Numbered from the stretch's first letter, positions 9,166 to 18,934 are shown. The stretch is DNA of 64,000 nucleotides from Microbacterium gallinarum (GCF_014837165.1 NZ_JACSPM010000006.1:99404-163403); one strand, 5' to 3'. Notes: generated by a model not told the origin, from the sequence alone. Numbers and translations: made by a program.

Positions 9166-10784
9166 TGGGGAGGTGGAAGGGGTGTGGTGGACGGGGCGGA
9201 ACGGGCGGGGCTGGATGCGGTGGCCCGGAGGGCGGCCGCGGCGACGGCGCCCGAGGCGACGAGCTCGGTCACGGTCTCCATGTCGGGCGAAAGGAAGCGG
9301 TCGGCGCCGGGGCCGTCGACGCCGGCCTCGCGGACGAGGTCGCGCACGGCACCGGTCGCGGCGCCGGGCTGGAGCGGGGCGCGCAGGTCGAGTGCGCGGG
9401 CGCCGGTGAGCACCTCGATCGCGAGCACGCGGCCGAGTCCGTCGATGCCGCGGCGCAGTTTGCGTGCGGCCGCCCAGCCCATCGAGACGTGGTCCTCCTG
9501 CATCGCGCTCGAGGGGATCGAGTCGACGGATGCCGGCACCGCGAGGCGCTTCAGCTCCGAGACGATGCCCGCCGCGGCGTACTGCGCGATCATGAGGCCC
9601 GAGTCGACGCCGACCTCGTGCGCGAGGAACGGCGGCAGGCCGTTGCTGCGCGCCTTGTCGAGCGCGCGGTCGGTGCGGCGCTCCGAGATCGATGCGACGT
9701 CGGCGACGGCGATCGCGAGGAAGTCGAGCACGTACGCGACGGGTGCGCCATGGAAGTTGCCGTTGGACTCGACGCGGCCGTCGTCGGTGATGACGGGGTT
9801 GTCGACGGCGGCGGCCAGCTCGCGTGCGGCGATCAGCCGGGCATGCTCGACGGTGTCGCGGGCGGCGCCGTGCACCTGCGGCGAGCAGCGCAGCGAGTAC
9901 GCGTCCTGCACGCGCGTGCAGACGGCGGGATCCCTGTGCGACGCGACGATCGGCGATCCGGCGAGCACCGCGCGCAGGTTTGCGGCCGAGACCGCCTGGC
10001 CCGCCTGCGGACGCAGCGCCTGCAGGTCGGCGGCGAACACCGCGTCGGTGCCCAGCTGCGACTCCACCGACATCGCGGCGGCGACGTCGGCCGTGTCGAG
10101 CAGCACCGACAAATCGTGCAGCGCGAGCAGCAGCATCCCGAGCATGCCGTCGGTGCCGTTGATGAGCGCCAGTCCCTCCTTCTCGCGCAGGACGAGAGGG
10201 GTGAGGGATGCCGCGCCCAGCGCGTCCGCCGCGTCGACCTCGACGCCGCCGGCGTCGCGCACGCGCCCCTCGCCCATCGCGGCGAGCGCGACATGCGAGA
10301 GCGGGGCGAGGTCGCCGGAGCAGCCGAGCGAGCCGTACTCGCGCACGATCGGCGTGATGCCGGCATTGAGCATTCCCGCGTACATCTCGACGACCATCGG
10401 GCGCACGCCGGTGTGGCCAGTGGCGAGCGTCTGCAGACGCAGCAGCTGGAGCGCGCGCACGACCTCGCGCTCGACCTCGGGCCCGGTGCCGGCGGCGTGC
10501 GAGCGGATGAGGCTCGCCTGCAGCTGCATGCGGCGCTCGGGAGCGATGAACGTCGTCGCGAGAGCGCCGAATCCGGTCGAGATGCCGTAGTGCGGGTCGG
10601 GGTCGTCGGCCAGGCCCTCGACGAGGGCGCGCGTGGCGGCGACGCGCGCGAGCGCCTCGGGGGCGATCACGACGAGCGCGTCATGGCGGGCGACGGCGAC
10701 GACGTCCTCGGGGCGCAGGGGTGCCGCGCCCACGGTGACGACGCCCGCACGGCGGTCGGTGACGGTGGTCATGCCGGTGGTCAT
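9156..10784 (-). CDS. hutH: histidine ammonia-lyase HutH
   Basis: The 542-residue enzyme deaminates L-histidine to urocanate, the committed step of the pathway. The MIO prosthetic group forms from an internal tripeptide; here the block reads [17 protein letters not shown], with CSG where most family members have ASG. Other family blocks are [16 protein letters not shown] (catalytic tyrosine loop), [12 protein letters not shown] and [18 protein letters not shown]. The start at ATG 10784 lacks an obvious ribosome-binding site; a second in-frame ATG lies at 10772. The C-terminal 25 residues are a Ser/Pro-rich tail. It is divergent from the IclR-type gene. Confidence 0.95.
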   Translation of the reverse strand: MTTGMTTVTDRRAGVVTVGAAPLRPEDVVAVARHDALVVIAPEALARVAATRALVEGLADDPDPHYGISTGFGALATTFIAPERRMQLQASLIRSHAAGTGPEVEREVVRALQLLRLQTLATGHTGVRPMVVEMYAGMLNAGITPIVREYGSLGCSGDLAPLSHVALAAMGEGRVRDAGGVEVDAADALGAASLTPLVLREKEGLALINGTDGMLGMLLLALHDLSVLLDTADVAAAMSVESQLGTDAVFAADLQALRPQAGQAVSAANLRAVLAGSPIVASHRDPAVCTRVQDAYSLRCSPQVHGAARDTVEHARLIAARELAAAVDNPVITDDGRVESNGNFHGAPVAYVLDFLAIAVADVASISERRTDRALDKARSNGLPPFLAHEVGVDSGLMIAQYAAAGIVSELKRLAVPASVDSIPSSAMQEDHVSMGWAAARKLRRGIDGLGRVLAIEVLTGARALDLRAPLQPGAATGAVRDLVREAGVDGPGADRFLSPDMETVTELVASGAVAAAALRATASSPARSAPSTTPLPPPQNR

Positions 10785-10837
10785 GCGTCGATTCCACACC
10801 GACGGGGTGGCGCGCGACAGGCCGTGGTGGGATCCTG

Positions 10838-10855
10838 TGTCTGGCATGCCAGACA
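10838..10855. promoter_or_regulatory. perfect 18-bp palindrome over the IclR-gene start codon
   Basis: TGTCTGGCATGCCAGACA reads the same on both strands and contains the ATG of the IclR-type gene (10846). It lies 54 bp from the hutH start, in the only intergenic space shared by hutH and the regulator. The position and symmetry fit an operator at which the regulator represses itself and possibly hutH. No second copy was noticed elsewhere in the hut region. Confidence 0.65.
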
Positions 10856-11616
10856 ACTCCATCCCGCCCCAGGTGCCCGCCGCCGACCAGACGCTGCGCA
10901 TCCTGTCGTTCCTCGCGCGCCAGCGCGGACCCGTGGCAGCGAGCACGATCGCGACGACCCTCGGCATCCCGAGGTCGAGCACCTACCACCTGCTCGCCGC
11001 CCTCGAGGCGCACGGCTTCGTCATCCACCTGCCGACCGAGCGCCGGTGGGGGCTCGGCACGGCAGCCTTCGAGCTCGCCGGCGGCTACTCGCGCCAGCAG
11101 CCCCTCGCCCGGCTCGGCCGCCCGCTGATCGCGGCGCTGGCCGACCGCGCGGGCGAGAGCGCGCACCTCGCCGTCATGACCGGTCGCGACGTGCTCTACA
11201 TCGTCGAGGAGCGCGCACCACGTCGCCCGGCTCTCGTCACCGACGTCGGTGTGCGTCTGCCGGCCCACCTCACCGCGACCGGCCGCGCGATGCTCGCGGC
11301 ACTCCCCCGCGAGCAGGTGCGAGCGCTGTACCCGGATGCCTCGGCCTTCGCGGATCGCACGGGGCGCGGTCCGTCGCGCCCGAGCGAGCTGCGCGACGTG
11401 CTGCGCGAGGTGCGCACGCGCGGCTGGGCGATCGAGGACGGCGAGGTCACGCTGGGCCTCCGCTCGGTCGGCGTCGCCGTGCGCGACCACGCCGGGTGGC
11501 CCGCGGCCGCGATCGCGCTGACGTGGCCGGTCGACGACGCGCGCGACGAGGCCGCGCTCGGGGGGCTCATCTCCGAGGCCGCCGCCGAACTCGAGCGCCG
11601 GATCGGGCGGGCGTAG
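10846..11616 (+). CDS. IclR-family transcriptional regulator, probable hut regulator
   Basis: The product is 256 residues: an N-terminal winged helix (about 12-70, TLRILSFLARQRGPVAASTI and IPRSSTYHLLAALEAHGFV) and a C-terminal IclR effector domain (about 80-250, with ARLGRPLIAALADRAGESAH and PAHLTATGRAMLAALP). It is divergent from hutH with only 61 bp between starts, so control of the hut genes by urocanate or histidine is a reasonable inference. The start codon lies inside a perfect palindrome, and there is no convincing ribosome-binding site, so the mRNA may be leaderless. Confidence 0.85.
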   Translation: MPDNSIPPQVPAADQTLRILSFLARQRGPVAASTIATTLGIPRSSTYHLLAALEAHGFVIHLPTERRWGLGTAAFELAGGYSRQQPLARLGRPLIAALADRAGESAHLAVMTGRDVLYIVEERAPRRPALVTDVGVRLPAHLTATGRAMLAALPREQVRALYPDASAFADRTGRGPSRPSELRDVLREVRTRGWAIEDGEVTLGLRSVGVAVRDHAGWPAAAIALTWPVDDARDEAALGGLISEAAAELERRIGRA

Positions 11617-11649
11617 CGAGCGGGTCCGGGCGCCCGTCGCGCCGGCGGG

Positions 11650-12132
11650 TCAGTCGACCTTCGCGATCGTGCCGCCGGTGAGGCGCACCAGCTCGTCGAA
11701 CGTCAGCGGGAAGACGGTGTGGGGCGTGCCGCCCGCGGCCCAGATCTCGTCGAAGGCGGCGAGGTCTTCGTCGATGATCGTGCGGAGGGGGGACGGATGC
11801 CCGGTGGGCGCCACTCCCCCGATGGCCTGACCGGTCGCGTCCCGCACCTGCTCGGGCGTCGCGCGCTGGATGCGCTCGCGCCCGAGGCGCTCGGCGAGGG
11901 CGCCCGTGTCGACCCGGTGGGCGCCGCTGGTCATGACGAGGAGCGGCTCACCGTCGGACCAGAACACGAGGCTGTTCGCGATCGCGCCGACCTCGATGCC
12001 GAGGGCCGCCGCGGCGAGCGGAGCGGTGTGCGCGGCATCCGGAAGCACGACGATGTCACCGGAGATGCCGACGGCGCGAAGCGAGTCGTGGACGAGGCGG
12101 CTGCGCGCGGGCAGCTCATGAGGCGCAGTCAT
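11650..12132 (-). CDS. YbaK/EbsC-type aminoacyl-tRNA deacylase
   Basis: The 160-residue single-domain protein belongs to the YbaK/ProX editing family, which hydrolyses mischarged Cys-tRNA(Pro) or Ala-tRNA(Pro). The sequence shows LGIEVGAIANSLVFWSDGEP (equivalent of the conserved NSLvF block), VMTSGAHRVD, and GQAIGGVAPTGHPSPL with the GGVxPxGH loop that forms the substrate pocket. Length is normal for a free-standing deacylase. It stands alone, convergent with the IclR-type gene. Confidence 0.85.
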   Translation of the reverse strand: MTAPHELPARSRLVHDSLRAVGISGDIVVLPDAAHTAPLAAAALGIEVGAIANSLVFWSDGEPLLVMTSGAHRVDTGALAERLGRERIQRATPEQVRDATGQAIGGVAPTGHPSPLRTIIDEDLAAFDEIWAAGGTPHTVFPLTFDELVRLTGGTIAKVD

Positions 12133-12362
12133 CTGCCCAGCCTAGGAGGTGAGCCGGCCGGTCGCCGCGCACCGAGTGGGCTCACCAGGCTGCGCAGTGT
12201 GCGGCGGGAAGAGGGCGCAGTTGCCCGCTGTGGGCGCAATCTGCGTCATTGTGCGCGGGGTGGTTGAACACTTCGCGAGGTGATGGTGCAATAGAGGCGG
12301 ATGCCGCAACGCCGTGGCGTCCGCAGCGCACTGCCCACAAGGCCCGCCGAAGGAAGAACGCG

Positions 12363-13439
12363 ATGACGCACACCCTGCCCCTGCCCGACTTCACGCACGA
12401 ACGCGTGGAGGTGATCACCGGACGACGCAGCGGTCTGTTCATCACCGTCGCGCTTCACTCCTCCGTGCTCGGCTCCGCCCTCGGCGGCGCGCGCCTGTGG
12501 ACGTACCCGCACTGGAGCGACGCGCTCGGCGACGCCCTGCGCCTGTCGGCGGCCATGACGCTCAAGAACGCGGCTGCCGGGCTCGACGCCGGCGGCGGCA
12601 AGTCGGTCATCGCGCTCCCCGAGGGGACGGTGCTCGATGAAGAGCGCCGCCGCGCGGCCTTCCTCGACCTCGGCGACGCCGTCGAGTCCCTGCACGGCCT
12701 GTACCGCACCGCGGAGGACGTCGGCTCGACGACCGAGGACATGCTCGTCGTGAGCGAGCGCACCGAGCACGTGGTCGGACTCCCCGACGCCGTCGGCGGT
12801 TCGGGAGAGCCCGCCGGCCCGACGAGCCTCGGCGTGTACGAGTCGCTGCGCGCGACGCTCGAGCGCGTGACCGGTTCGAGCGCCATCGCAGGCCGCCGCA
12901 TCACCATCTCCGGCCTCGGCCAGGTCGGCAGCCGCCTCGCCGTGCGGCTCGCCGCCGAGGGCGCCACGCTCACCGTGACCGACGTGAACCCGGCGAAGCG
13001 CGATCTCGCACGCGAGTTGGGCGCCGACTGGACCATGCCGGGCGAGGAGCACCTCGTGCCGTCCGACGTGTTCGTGCCCGCCGGCATCGGCGGACTCCTC
13101 ACCGACGATGTCATCGACGCCCTCGACTCGAGGGCCGTGTGCGGTCCCGCGAACAACCCGCTCGCGGCCCGTTCCGGCGCCGACCGCCTCGCCTCGCGTG
13201 GCATCCTGTACGCGCCCGACTTCGTGGTGAACGCGGGTGGCGTCATCTACCTCGACCTCGAGGCGAAGAAGATCGGCACGCGCACCGAGGTCATGGAGCG
13301 CGTCGCCCAGATCGGCGACACCGTTCGCCGCATCTTCGACGAGGCCGAGTCGCGCGGCGTGACGCCGCTCGAGGCCGCCGAGGGCCTCGCGGCCGAGCGT
13401 CTCGCTGCCGGCGAGCGCGGGCACGCACTCGCGGTCTGA
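12363..13439 (+). CDS. Glu/Leu/Phe/Val dehydrogenase, leucine/valine type
   Basis: This 358-residue NAD-dependent enzyme oxidatively deaminates branched-chain amino acids to 2-oxo acids. The catalytic lysine lies in DAGGGKSVIALPEG; the dinucleotide-binding site is ISGLGQVGSRLAVRLAAEGA; and AGGVIYLDLE near 290 matches the C-terminal family block. Length fits valine/leucine dehydrogenases (about 350-370) rather than the longer glutamate enzymes. ATG at 12363 follows aaggaag. The 230-bp upstream region contains repeated GCGCA-type half sites (12196-12260) that could bind an Lrp-type regulator, but this is only a visual impression. A strong terminator follows. Confidence 0.85.
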   Translation: MTHTLPLPDFTHERVEVITGRRSGLFITVALHSSVLGSALGGARLWTYPHWSDALGDALRLSAAMTLKNAAAGLDAGGGKSVIALPEGTVLDEERRRAAFLDLGDAVESLHGLYRTAEDVGSTTEDMLVVSERTEHVVGLPDAVGGSGEPAGPTSLGVYESLRATLERVTGSSAIAGRRITISGLGQVGSRLAVRLAAEGATLTVTDVNPAKRDLARELGADWTMPGEEHLVPSDVFVPAGIGGLLTDDVIDALDSRAVCGPANNPLAARSGADRLASRGILYAPDFVVNAGGVIYLDLEAKKIGTRTEVMERVAQIGDTVRRIFDEAESRGVTPLEAAEGLAAERLAAGERGHALAV

Positions 13440-13471
13440 CGCCACCGCCCACAGCGGAGTTCGGGGGTTGG

Positions 13472-13512
13472 GCCCCGGGGAGGTCTTCGGACCTCTCCGG
13501 GGCTCTTCTCTT
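13472..13512 (+). terminator. intrinsic terminator after the amino-acid dehydrogenase
   Basis: A 14-bp stem (13472-13485 with 13490-13503, one G-U pair) closes on a TTCG tetraloop and is followed by tcttctctt. It begins 33 bp after the stop codon and fits a rho-independent terminator. Confidence 0.88.
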
Positions 13513-13595
13513 CGGCCGAGAGCCCGGGGGCGTTCGTGCGCGCGTCGGGCGGAGTGGGTGGCGTGGATTCGGGCGCGCAGGGCTAGGTTTGCGCC

Positions 13596-14351
13596 ATGGC
13601 AGGCGTGTGGCTCGCCGCGATCAGCGGCCTCATCGGCGGCGGAACTCTGCTCGTGGGCGCCGCGGTCGCGTGGTTCGTCGACATACCGCAGCGGGCCGTG
13701 GCCGGCATCATGGCTCTCGGCGCGGGCGTGCTGATCTCGACACTGGCATTCGAGCTGGTCGAGGAGGCGGCGGACGTCGGCGGCCTGATCCCGACGTCGA
13801 TCGGGTTCCTCGCCGGCGCGGTCATCTACATCGTCGCGGACTGGCTGGTGTCTCGGCCGAAGGTGTCGCCGTCGTCGTTGCCGGCGAACATCGTGGCGCG
13901 TCGCGCCACGCTCGCGGGTGGCACCGGTGCGGCGATCGCGATCGGTGCGCTGATCGACGGCATCCCGGAGTCGATCGTGATGGGACTGTCGGTACTGCAG
14001 GGCGGCATCAGCATCCCGATCGTCGCGGCGATCGCGATCAGCAACTTCCCCGAGGGTCTCGGCTCGACGGCCGCGCTGAAGAGCAGCGGCTCGAGCGGAC
14101 GGAAGATCGCGCTGCTGTGGGGCAGCATCGCCGCCGTGACGGTCGTGGCGGCGGTGCTCGGTTACGTCGCCTTCCAGGCGGCACCGGCACAGCTGGTCGC
14201 ACTCATCACGACGGTCGCGGCCGGCGGACTGCTGGCGATGGTGTGCAACACGATGATCCCCGAGGCGTTCGAAGAGCAGCGCACCCTGACCGGCCTGTAC
14301 GCGACCGTCGGCTTCCTCGCCGCATTCCTCCTGCACGAGCTCGCGGGCTGA
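13596..14351 (+). CDS. ZIP-family metal transporter
   Basis: The 251-residue integral membrane protein has about eight hydrophobic segments, beginning WLAAISGLIGGGTLLVGAAV. The ZIP metal-path motifs are in the middle: DGIPESIVMGLSVLQGG (transmembrane 4 region) and ISNFPEGLGST (transmembrane 5 region), with the E residues conserved but His replaced by Asp and Ser, as in several bacterial members. It probably imports zinc or another divalent metal down its gradient. No metal regulator is adjacent. Confidence 0.85.
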   Translation: MAGVWLAAISGLIGGGTLLVGAAVAWFVDIPQRAVAGIMALGAGVLISTLAFELVEEAADVGGLIPTSIGFLAGAVIYIVADWLVSRPKVSPSSLPANIVARRATLAGGTGAAIAIGALIDGIPESIVMGLSVLQGGISIPIVAAIAISNFPEGLGSTAALKSSGSSGRKIALLWGSIAAVTVVAAVLGYVAFQAAPAQLVALITTVAAGGLLAMVCNTMIPEAFEEQRTLTGLYATVGFLAAFLLHELAG

Positions 14352-14390
14352 CCCTGCCGGTTGAGTGCGTCGCACACTCGACCGGCAGGG
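14352..14390. terminator. bidirectional stem-loop between convergent ZIP and MerR-type genes
   Basis: A 16-bp stem (14352-14367 with 14375-14390, one G-U pair) and a 7-nt loop begin one base after the ZIP stop. It lies between convergent genes. There is no clear T-run, but the stem is strong enough to slow or end transcription from both sides. Its CCGGTTGAGT core resembles the REP-like unit found elsewhere in the window. Confidence 0.7.
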
Positions 14391-14412
14391 GGCCGCGCAG
14401 TCGACCGGCGGA

Positions 14413-15234
14413 TCAAGCCCGTTCGACCGGGGCCACCAGCTCCGTCACCCATTCGGACTGCGGGCGGTCGTCGGGGGCGTGCACGTAGACCTCGCGAGTG
14501 GGACCGGCGATGCGATAGCCGTCCTCGACGACCTGCTCCATGAGCGCCATCCACGACCGGCCGATCGACGGCATGTCGCCGCGATGGGTGAGCACCGCCG
14601 CCGTCTCGATCGCGGGCAGCTCCACGACGTCGTAGCCCTCCGCCGCCACCGGCGTCTCATCCGCCGTGAACGACACGTGCACAGCGAGGTCCTCACTGTC
14701 GGGCACCGCGTGGTACCAGAACACCCCCGGCTCCCGCGGTTCCCTCCCCGCACCCTGGATCGCGCCGACCAGCCGCCCCAGCAGCGGATCGATCACGGGA
14801 GAGACGTTCTCGGGCCCCATCCCGGGTGCGCGCCCCTCGACGGCGTAGACGGTCACGGGCTCGACAGGGCGATACTCCACGTCAGTCATGACGTCGGCTC
14901 CTTCCAGACGACGGAGACGTTCGTCGAGGCGATCGAGCCGCGCGCGGTCGGCGTCGATCGACGCCTCGATTGCGGCACGTCGGCGCATGAGCAGGTCGCG
15001 CAGCGCGGCATCCTGATCTTCCGCAGCCAGCACGGCGCCGATCTCGTCCAGCCCGCAGCCGAGGTCGCGAAGCTCGACCAGTCGCAACAGCGCCCCGAGC
15101 TGCGCGTCGGCGTAGCTGCGGTAGCCGGTGCGGGGATCGACCCGGGCGGGCTGCAGAATGCCGATCTCGTCGTAGTGCCGCAGCATCCGCACGCTCACTC
15201 GCCCATGGGCGGCGAACTCTCCGATGGTGTACAT
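14413..15234 (-). CDS. MerR-family regulator with GyrI-like effector domain
   Basis: The 273-residue protein starts with a MerR winged helix (MYTIGEFAAHGRVSVRMLRH, then YDEIGILQPARVDPRTGYRS), followed by a coiled-coil helix (about 80-118, IEASIDADRARLDRLDERLR) and a GyrI-like/BmrR-type ligand-binding domain (about 125-270). Such proteins activate efflux or stress genes when hydrophobic drugs bind. ATG at 15234 is preferred; a GTG at 15261 would lie inside the operator-like dyad. Autoregulation is likely from the upstream dyad. No obvious target gene is adjacent. Confidence 0.85.
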   Translation of the reverse strand: MYTIGEFAAHGRVSVRMLRHYDEIGILQPARVDPRTGYRSYADAQLGALLRLVELRDLGCGLDEIGAVLAAEDQDAALRDLLMRRRAAIEASIDADRARLDRLDERLRRLEGADVMTDVEYRPVEPVTVYAVEGRAPGMGPENVSPVIDPLLGRLVGAIQGAGREPREPGVFWYHAVPDSEDLAVHVSFTADETPVAAEGYDVVELPAIETAAVLTHRGDMPSIGRSWMALMEQVVEDGYRIAGPTREVYVHAPDDRPQSEWVTELVAPVERA

Positions 15235-15250
15235 GGTGGAGACCACGTTC

Positions 15251-15275
15251 GACCCTGACACAGCGTGAGAGTCAA
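15251..15275 (-). promoter_or_regulatory. MerR-type promoter/operator
   Basis: Read on the minus strand, TTGACT (-35) is followed by a dyad whose half sites GACTCT and AGGGTC are separated by 11 bases (15251-15256 and 15268-15273). MerR-family promoters carry such a dyad in an over-long spacer. It lies 17-41 bp upstream of the MerR-type start codon, so the transcript leader would be very short. The exact -10 is uncertain. Confidence 0.6.
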
Positions 15276-15291
15276 GCGGAAGAGCGCAGAC

Positions 15292-16548
15292 TCAGGCCGA
15301 GGCTGTCCAGTCCTGCTCGTCGTCGACCGACTCAGCCGGCGCTGCACTGAGCGACAACCCGTGCAGCGTCTCGAGCGCGGCGTTGACCTCGTCGATGCGA
15401 CCCTCCACGGCGAGCTCGCGGATGCGCACGGAGGGACGGTGCAGCAGCACGCCCGCGAGGTGCCGCAGCGCCGCCTCGGTCTCTTCGCCGGCGCCGCGGG
15501 CGCGTGCCCGGGCGATCTCGGCGTCGACGATCGCGAGCACGTCGCTGCGCAGCGCCGTGATCGCGGGTGCCGCGGCACGGTCGGCCGCGAACTCGGCCGC
15601 CGCGTCGCCGACGATGATGCGCGCGTCGGCGTGGGCGCTGAACTCCTCGAGCGGGGCGTGGAGGCGGATCGTCTCGAGGTCGAGCAGCTCGACGCCGTCG
15701 ACGTCACCCACTGCGGGGTCGACGTTGCGCGGGAGCCCGAGGTCGATGACGAGCACGCGGCTCCCCGGCACGAAGGCGTCGGCGTGCACGACGGCGTCCG
15801 CGGTGCACGTGATGACGACGTCGGCGGCGGCCGCAGCATCCGCGAAGTCCTCCACCGGCTGCAGGCCGTACTTCACCGCGAACGCGGCGGCACGACCGGA
15901 CGGTGAGAACACCCGGATGTCGGCGGCACCGCGCGCGCGCACGGCCTCGACGGTGCGCGAGGCGTAGCGGCCGGTGCCGACGATCACGACGCGCGACGCG
16001 GCCCAGTCGGCGATGCGACTGGACGCGAGCTCGAGGGCGAATCTCACGAGGGAGCGGTGCGTGCCGCGCAGACCCGTGTTGTTGCGGATCCCGCGGCTGG
16101 TGTGGGTGGCCTTCTGGAAGAGGCGTTCGAGCTCTCCGCTCGTGGTGCCCTCCTCCCGCGCGGCGTCGAGTGCGCGTCGCACCTGACCCGAGATCTCGTC
16201 TTCGCCGACGACCATGGACTCGAGCCCGCTGGTCACCGCGAAGAGGTGGGCCGCGGCATCCGCTCCCGAATGCACGGTCACCGAGGTGCGCAGGCTCTCG
16301 ATCGGAATATCGGATGCTTCGGCCATGGCTTCGACGACGGATTCCACCGCGACGGCCTGGCCGCCCGTGAGCGGTTCGTCGATGTCGAGGTAGGCCTCGA
16401 ACCGGTTGCACGTCGCGAGGACGACCGCTCCGGCGACGAAGATCTCGTCGTCCACGAGGGTCCGGGTGGCCGCGGGAGCACCCTGCGACAGCCGCTCCAA
16501 GACGTCGAGACTCGCGTTCCGATGGTTCGCGGTCAGACAGAGGAGCAC
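15292..16548 (-). CDS. hemA: glutamyl-tRNA reductase HemA
   Basis: The 418-residue enzyme reduces glutamyl-tRNA to glutamate-1-semialdehyde with NADPH, the first committed step of C5 heme synthesis. The N-terminal catalytic domain has TANHRNASLDVLERLSQG and the nucleophilic cysteine in VLATCNRFEAYLD, followed by TSGLESMVVGEDEISGQVR; a Rossmann NADPH domain follows (VVIVGTGRYASRTVEAVRAR) and then a helical dimerisation domain. GTG start. It is divergent from hemE across 81 bp, so one control region may serve both halves of the heme cluster. Confidence 0.95.
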   Translation of the reverse strand: MLLCLTANHRNASLDVLERLSQGAPAATRTLVDDEIFVAGAVVLATCNRFEAYLDIDEPLTGGQAVAVESVVEAMAEASDIPIESLRTSVTVHSGADAAAHLFAVTSGLESMVVGEDEISGQVRRALDAAREEGTTSGELERLFQKATHTSRGIRNNTGLRGTHRSLVRFALELASSRIADWAASRVVIVGTGRYASRTVEAVRARGAADIRVFSPSGRAAAFAVKYGLQPVEDFADAAAAADVVITCTADAVVHADAFVPGSRVLVIDLGLPRNVDPAVGDVDGVELLDLETIRLHAPLEEFSAHADARIIVGDAAAEFAADRAAAPAITALRSDVLAIVDAEIARARARGAGEETEAALRHLAGVLLHRPSVRIRELAVEGRIDEVNAALETLHGLSLSAAPAESVDDEQDWTASA

Positions 16549-16629
16549 CCGACCAGCTTAAGGCACGTCCCCGACCTTCAGCGAAGTGCGGCCTCATGAT
16601 CTGCGAAGCGGGAGCCTAAGGTTGACTGC

Positions 16630-17688
16630 GTGCCGCTGGAATCGTCCCACCCCACTCTTGCCGACAGCTATGCTGTTCCACCCCTGATCCGCGCCTATCG
16701 CGGCGAGCGTCCCGAGACGGCTCCGGTGTGGTTCATGCGGCAGGCCGGGCGGTCGCTCCCGGAGTACCGCGAGCTGCGCGTGGGCACCGACATGCTCGAC
16801 GCGTGCCTGGATCCCGAGCTCGCGAGCGAGATCACGCTGCAGCCCGTCCGCCGTCACGGCGTCGACGCGGGGATATTCTTCAGCGACATCGTCATCCCGG
16901 TGAGGCTCGCCGGCGTGGACGTGCGCATCGTGCCCGGCCGCGGTCCGGTGCTCGAGCATCCGGTGCGGACGGCGGCGGATGTCGCGAGTCTGCCCCCGCT
17001 CGACCCTGCGGCGCTCGAGCCGATCCGCGAGGCCGTGCGGCTCACGGTCGCCGGGCTCGGCGGCACGCCGCTCATCGGCTTCGCCGGCGCCCCGTACACG
17101 CTCGCCTCGTACCTCGTCGAGGGCGGTCCGTCGAAGGAGCAACTGCGCACGCGCGCGCTGATGCACTCCGATCCCGAGACGTGGGCGGCGCTGCTGTCGT
17201 GGTGCGCCGACATCACCGGCGCGTTCCTCGAGGCCCAGCTCGAGGCGGGGGCGTCGGCCGGCCAGCTGTTCGACTCGTGGGCCGGATCACTGAGCCTCGC
17301 GGACTACACCGCGCACGTCGCACCGCACTCCGCACGCGCGCTCGAGCGGGCGAAGGCCCTCGGCGTGCCGCTCGTGCACTTCGGCGTCGGAACCGGCGAG
17401 CTGCTCGCCGCGATGCACGGCGTGGGCGTCGATGTGATGGGCGTCGACTGGCGCATCCCGCTGGACGAGGCATCCCGCCGTCTCGGGGCCGACGTGCCCC
17501 TGCAGGGCAACATCGACCCTGCCCTCCTGGCCGCGCCCTGGCCTGTGCTCGAGGCGCACATCGTCGACGTGCTCGAACGCGGCCGCGCGGCGAAGGCCCA
17601 CGTCGTCAACCTCGGGCACGGCGTGCCGCCCGAGACCGACCCGACGGTGCTGACGCGCGTCGTGGAGTTCGTCCGCGCGCATGGCTGA
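16630..17688 (+). CDS. hemE: uroporphyrinogen decarboxylase HemE
   Basis: The 352-residue cofactor-free enzyme decarboxylates four acetate side chains of uroporphyrinogen III to give coproporphyrinogen III. The signature [19 protein letters not shown] carries the substrate-binding arginines; [19 protein letters not shown] and [17 protein letters not shown] are also characteristic, and [11 protein letters not shown] replaces the usual xFGxxT loop. GTG start. It overlaps the next gene by eight bases, indicating coupled translation in the heme run. Confidence 0.95.
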   Translation: MPLESSHPTLADSYAVPPLIRAYRGERPETAPVWFMRQAGRSLPEYRELRVGTDMLDACLDPELASEITLQPVRRHGVDAGIFFSDIVIPVRLAGVDVRIVPGRGPVLEHPVRTAADVASLPPLDPAALEPIREAVRLTVAGLGGTPLIGFAGAPYTLASYLVEGGPSKEQLRTRALMHSDPETWAALLSWCADITGAFLEAQLEAGASAGQLFDSWAGSLSLADYTAHVAPHSARALERAKALGVPLVHFGVGTGELLAAMHGVGVDVMGVDWRIPLDEASRRLGADVPLQGNIDPALLAAPWPVLEAHIVDVLERGRAAKAHVVNLGHGVPPETDPTVLTRVVEFVRAHG

Positions 17689-18883
17689 CTTCTCCGTCGT
17701 CGGCGGCGGCGTCGCAGGACTCGTCGTCGCGCGGCGGCTCGCGCTGTCGGGTGCGGACGTGGTCGTGTACGAGGCATCCGATCGCCTCGGCGGCACGGTC
17801 GCGCCCCAGGACGTCGCGGGAATCGGATTGGATGCCGGTGCCGAGAGCTTCGCCGTGCGCGGCGGCGTCGTCGCGGCCCTGCTCGCCGAGCTCGGGCTCG
17901 CCGACGACATCGTCGAGCCGCGGCCCGGACCCGCCTGGCTGCAGCCCGCCACCGGACCGGCGGTGCCCCTGCCCGCGACGGCGCTGCTCGGCATCCCGGC
18001 CGACCCGCTCGCCGACGACGTCGTGCGCGTGGTCGGCGCAGACGCGGCACGGCGGGCCTCGGCGCTGGACGGACGGGGCCCCCTCGGTGCGGTGCCGGCG
18101 TCACTCGGGGCGCTCGTGCGCGAGCGGTACGGCGATGCGGTGCTCGAGCGACTGGTGGCGCCCGTGGTGCACGGCGTGCACTCGGTCCATCCGGACGAGC
18201 TTCCCGTGGCGCGAGCCCATCCGGGGCTGCCCGACGCGCTCGTGTCGGCGGGCTCGCTCGGCGCCGCGGTCGGGCGGCTGCGTGCGGACGCTCCCCCGGG
18301 TGCGGCGGTCGCCGGGATCCGCGGCGGCGTCAACCGCATCGTGCCGGCCCTCGCGGCCGACCTCGAGCGTCACGGCGGCGTCGTGCGCCTCGGCACGCGT
18401 GTCGACGATCCTGCGTCGCTCGACGGCACCGTCGTGACCGCGGCGCCCGGCCTGGTCTCTCCGGCCGGCGTCGGACGCCGGATCGACCTCGTCACCCTGG
18501 CGGTGGAACAGCGGGAGTTGGATGCGGCGCCCCGCGGCTCCGGACTGCTCGTCGCCGCCGGAGCCCCGGTGGCCGCCCGCGCGCTCACCCACGCCACGGC
18601 GAAGTGGGACTGGCTGCGCGAGGCCGCCGGCGACCGGCACGTGCTGCGGCTCTCCTACGACGTGACGCCGTCCGACCCTTTCGAGACCGCGCGGCAGGAT
18701 GCCGAGACCCTGCTCGGCGTCGAGCTGCCGGTGGTGGTCGACGCGGCGGTGGTCACGTGGACCCGGCCGGCCCCGGCCGAGGCATCCGACCTCCTCGTGG
18801 TGGGCGAGACGGTCGCGGGCTCGGGGCTCGCCGGGATCATCGCCCACGCCGACCGCACCGCCGCCGAGCTCCTCGCCCGCTGA
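17681..18883 (+). CDS. hemG: HemY-type protoporphyrinogen/coproporphyrinogen oxidase
   Basis: The product is 400 residues, a FAD-dependent oxidase. The N-terminal dinucleotide fold is [20 protein letters not shown] followed by [13 protein letters not shown]. Together with HemQ just downstream it fits the coproporphyrin-dependent branch, in which this enzyme oxidises coproporphyrinogen III to coproporphyrin III. It is shorter than many family members (about 450-470), mainly because of a compact middle region, but the C-terminal FAD block ([20 protein letters not shown]) is present. The start overlaps hemE. Confidence 0.88.
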   Translation: MADFSVVGGGVAGLVVARRLALSGADVVVYEASDRLGGTVAPQDVAGIGLDAGAESFAVRGGVVAALLAELGLADDIVEPRPGPAWLQPATGPAVPLPATALLGIPADPLADDVVRVVGADAARRASALDGRGPLGAVPASLGALVRERYGDAVLERLVAPVVHGVHSVHPDELPVARAHPGLPDALVSAGSLGAAVGRLRADAPPGAAVAGIRGGVNRIVPALAADLERHGGVVRLGTRVDDPASLDGTVVTAAPGLVSPAGVGRRIDLVTLAVEQRELDAAPRGSGLLVAAGAPVAARALTHATAKWDWLREAAGDRHVLRLSYDVTPSDPFETARQDAETLLGVELPVVVDAAVVTWTRPAPAEASDLLVVGETVAGSGLAGIIAHADRTAAELLAR

Positions 18884-18934
18884 CGCCGGCGCCGCTGACA
18901 CTGGCACCGCAACCCGCCGCGCCGCGCCCTCCCC

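Noticed and set aside
9090..10590. Long open frames antisense to hutH
   Set aside because: They have shadow composition, with no ribosome-binding site or recognisable domain, whereas hutH is conserved throughout.
12133..12362. Riboswitch upstream of the amino-acid dehydrogenase
   Set aside because: Repeated GCGCA pieces exist, but I could not fit any known riboswitch core. A protein operator is more likely.
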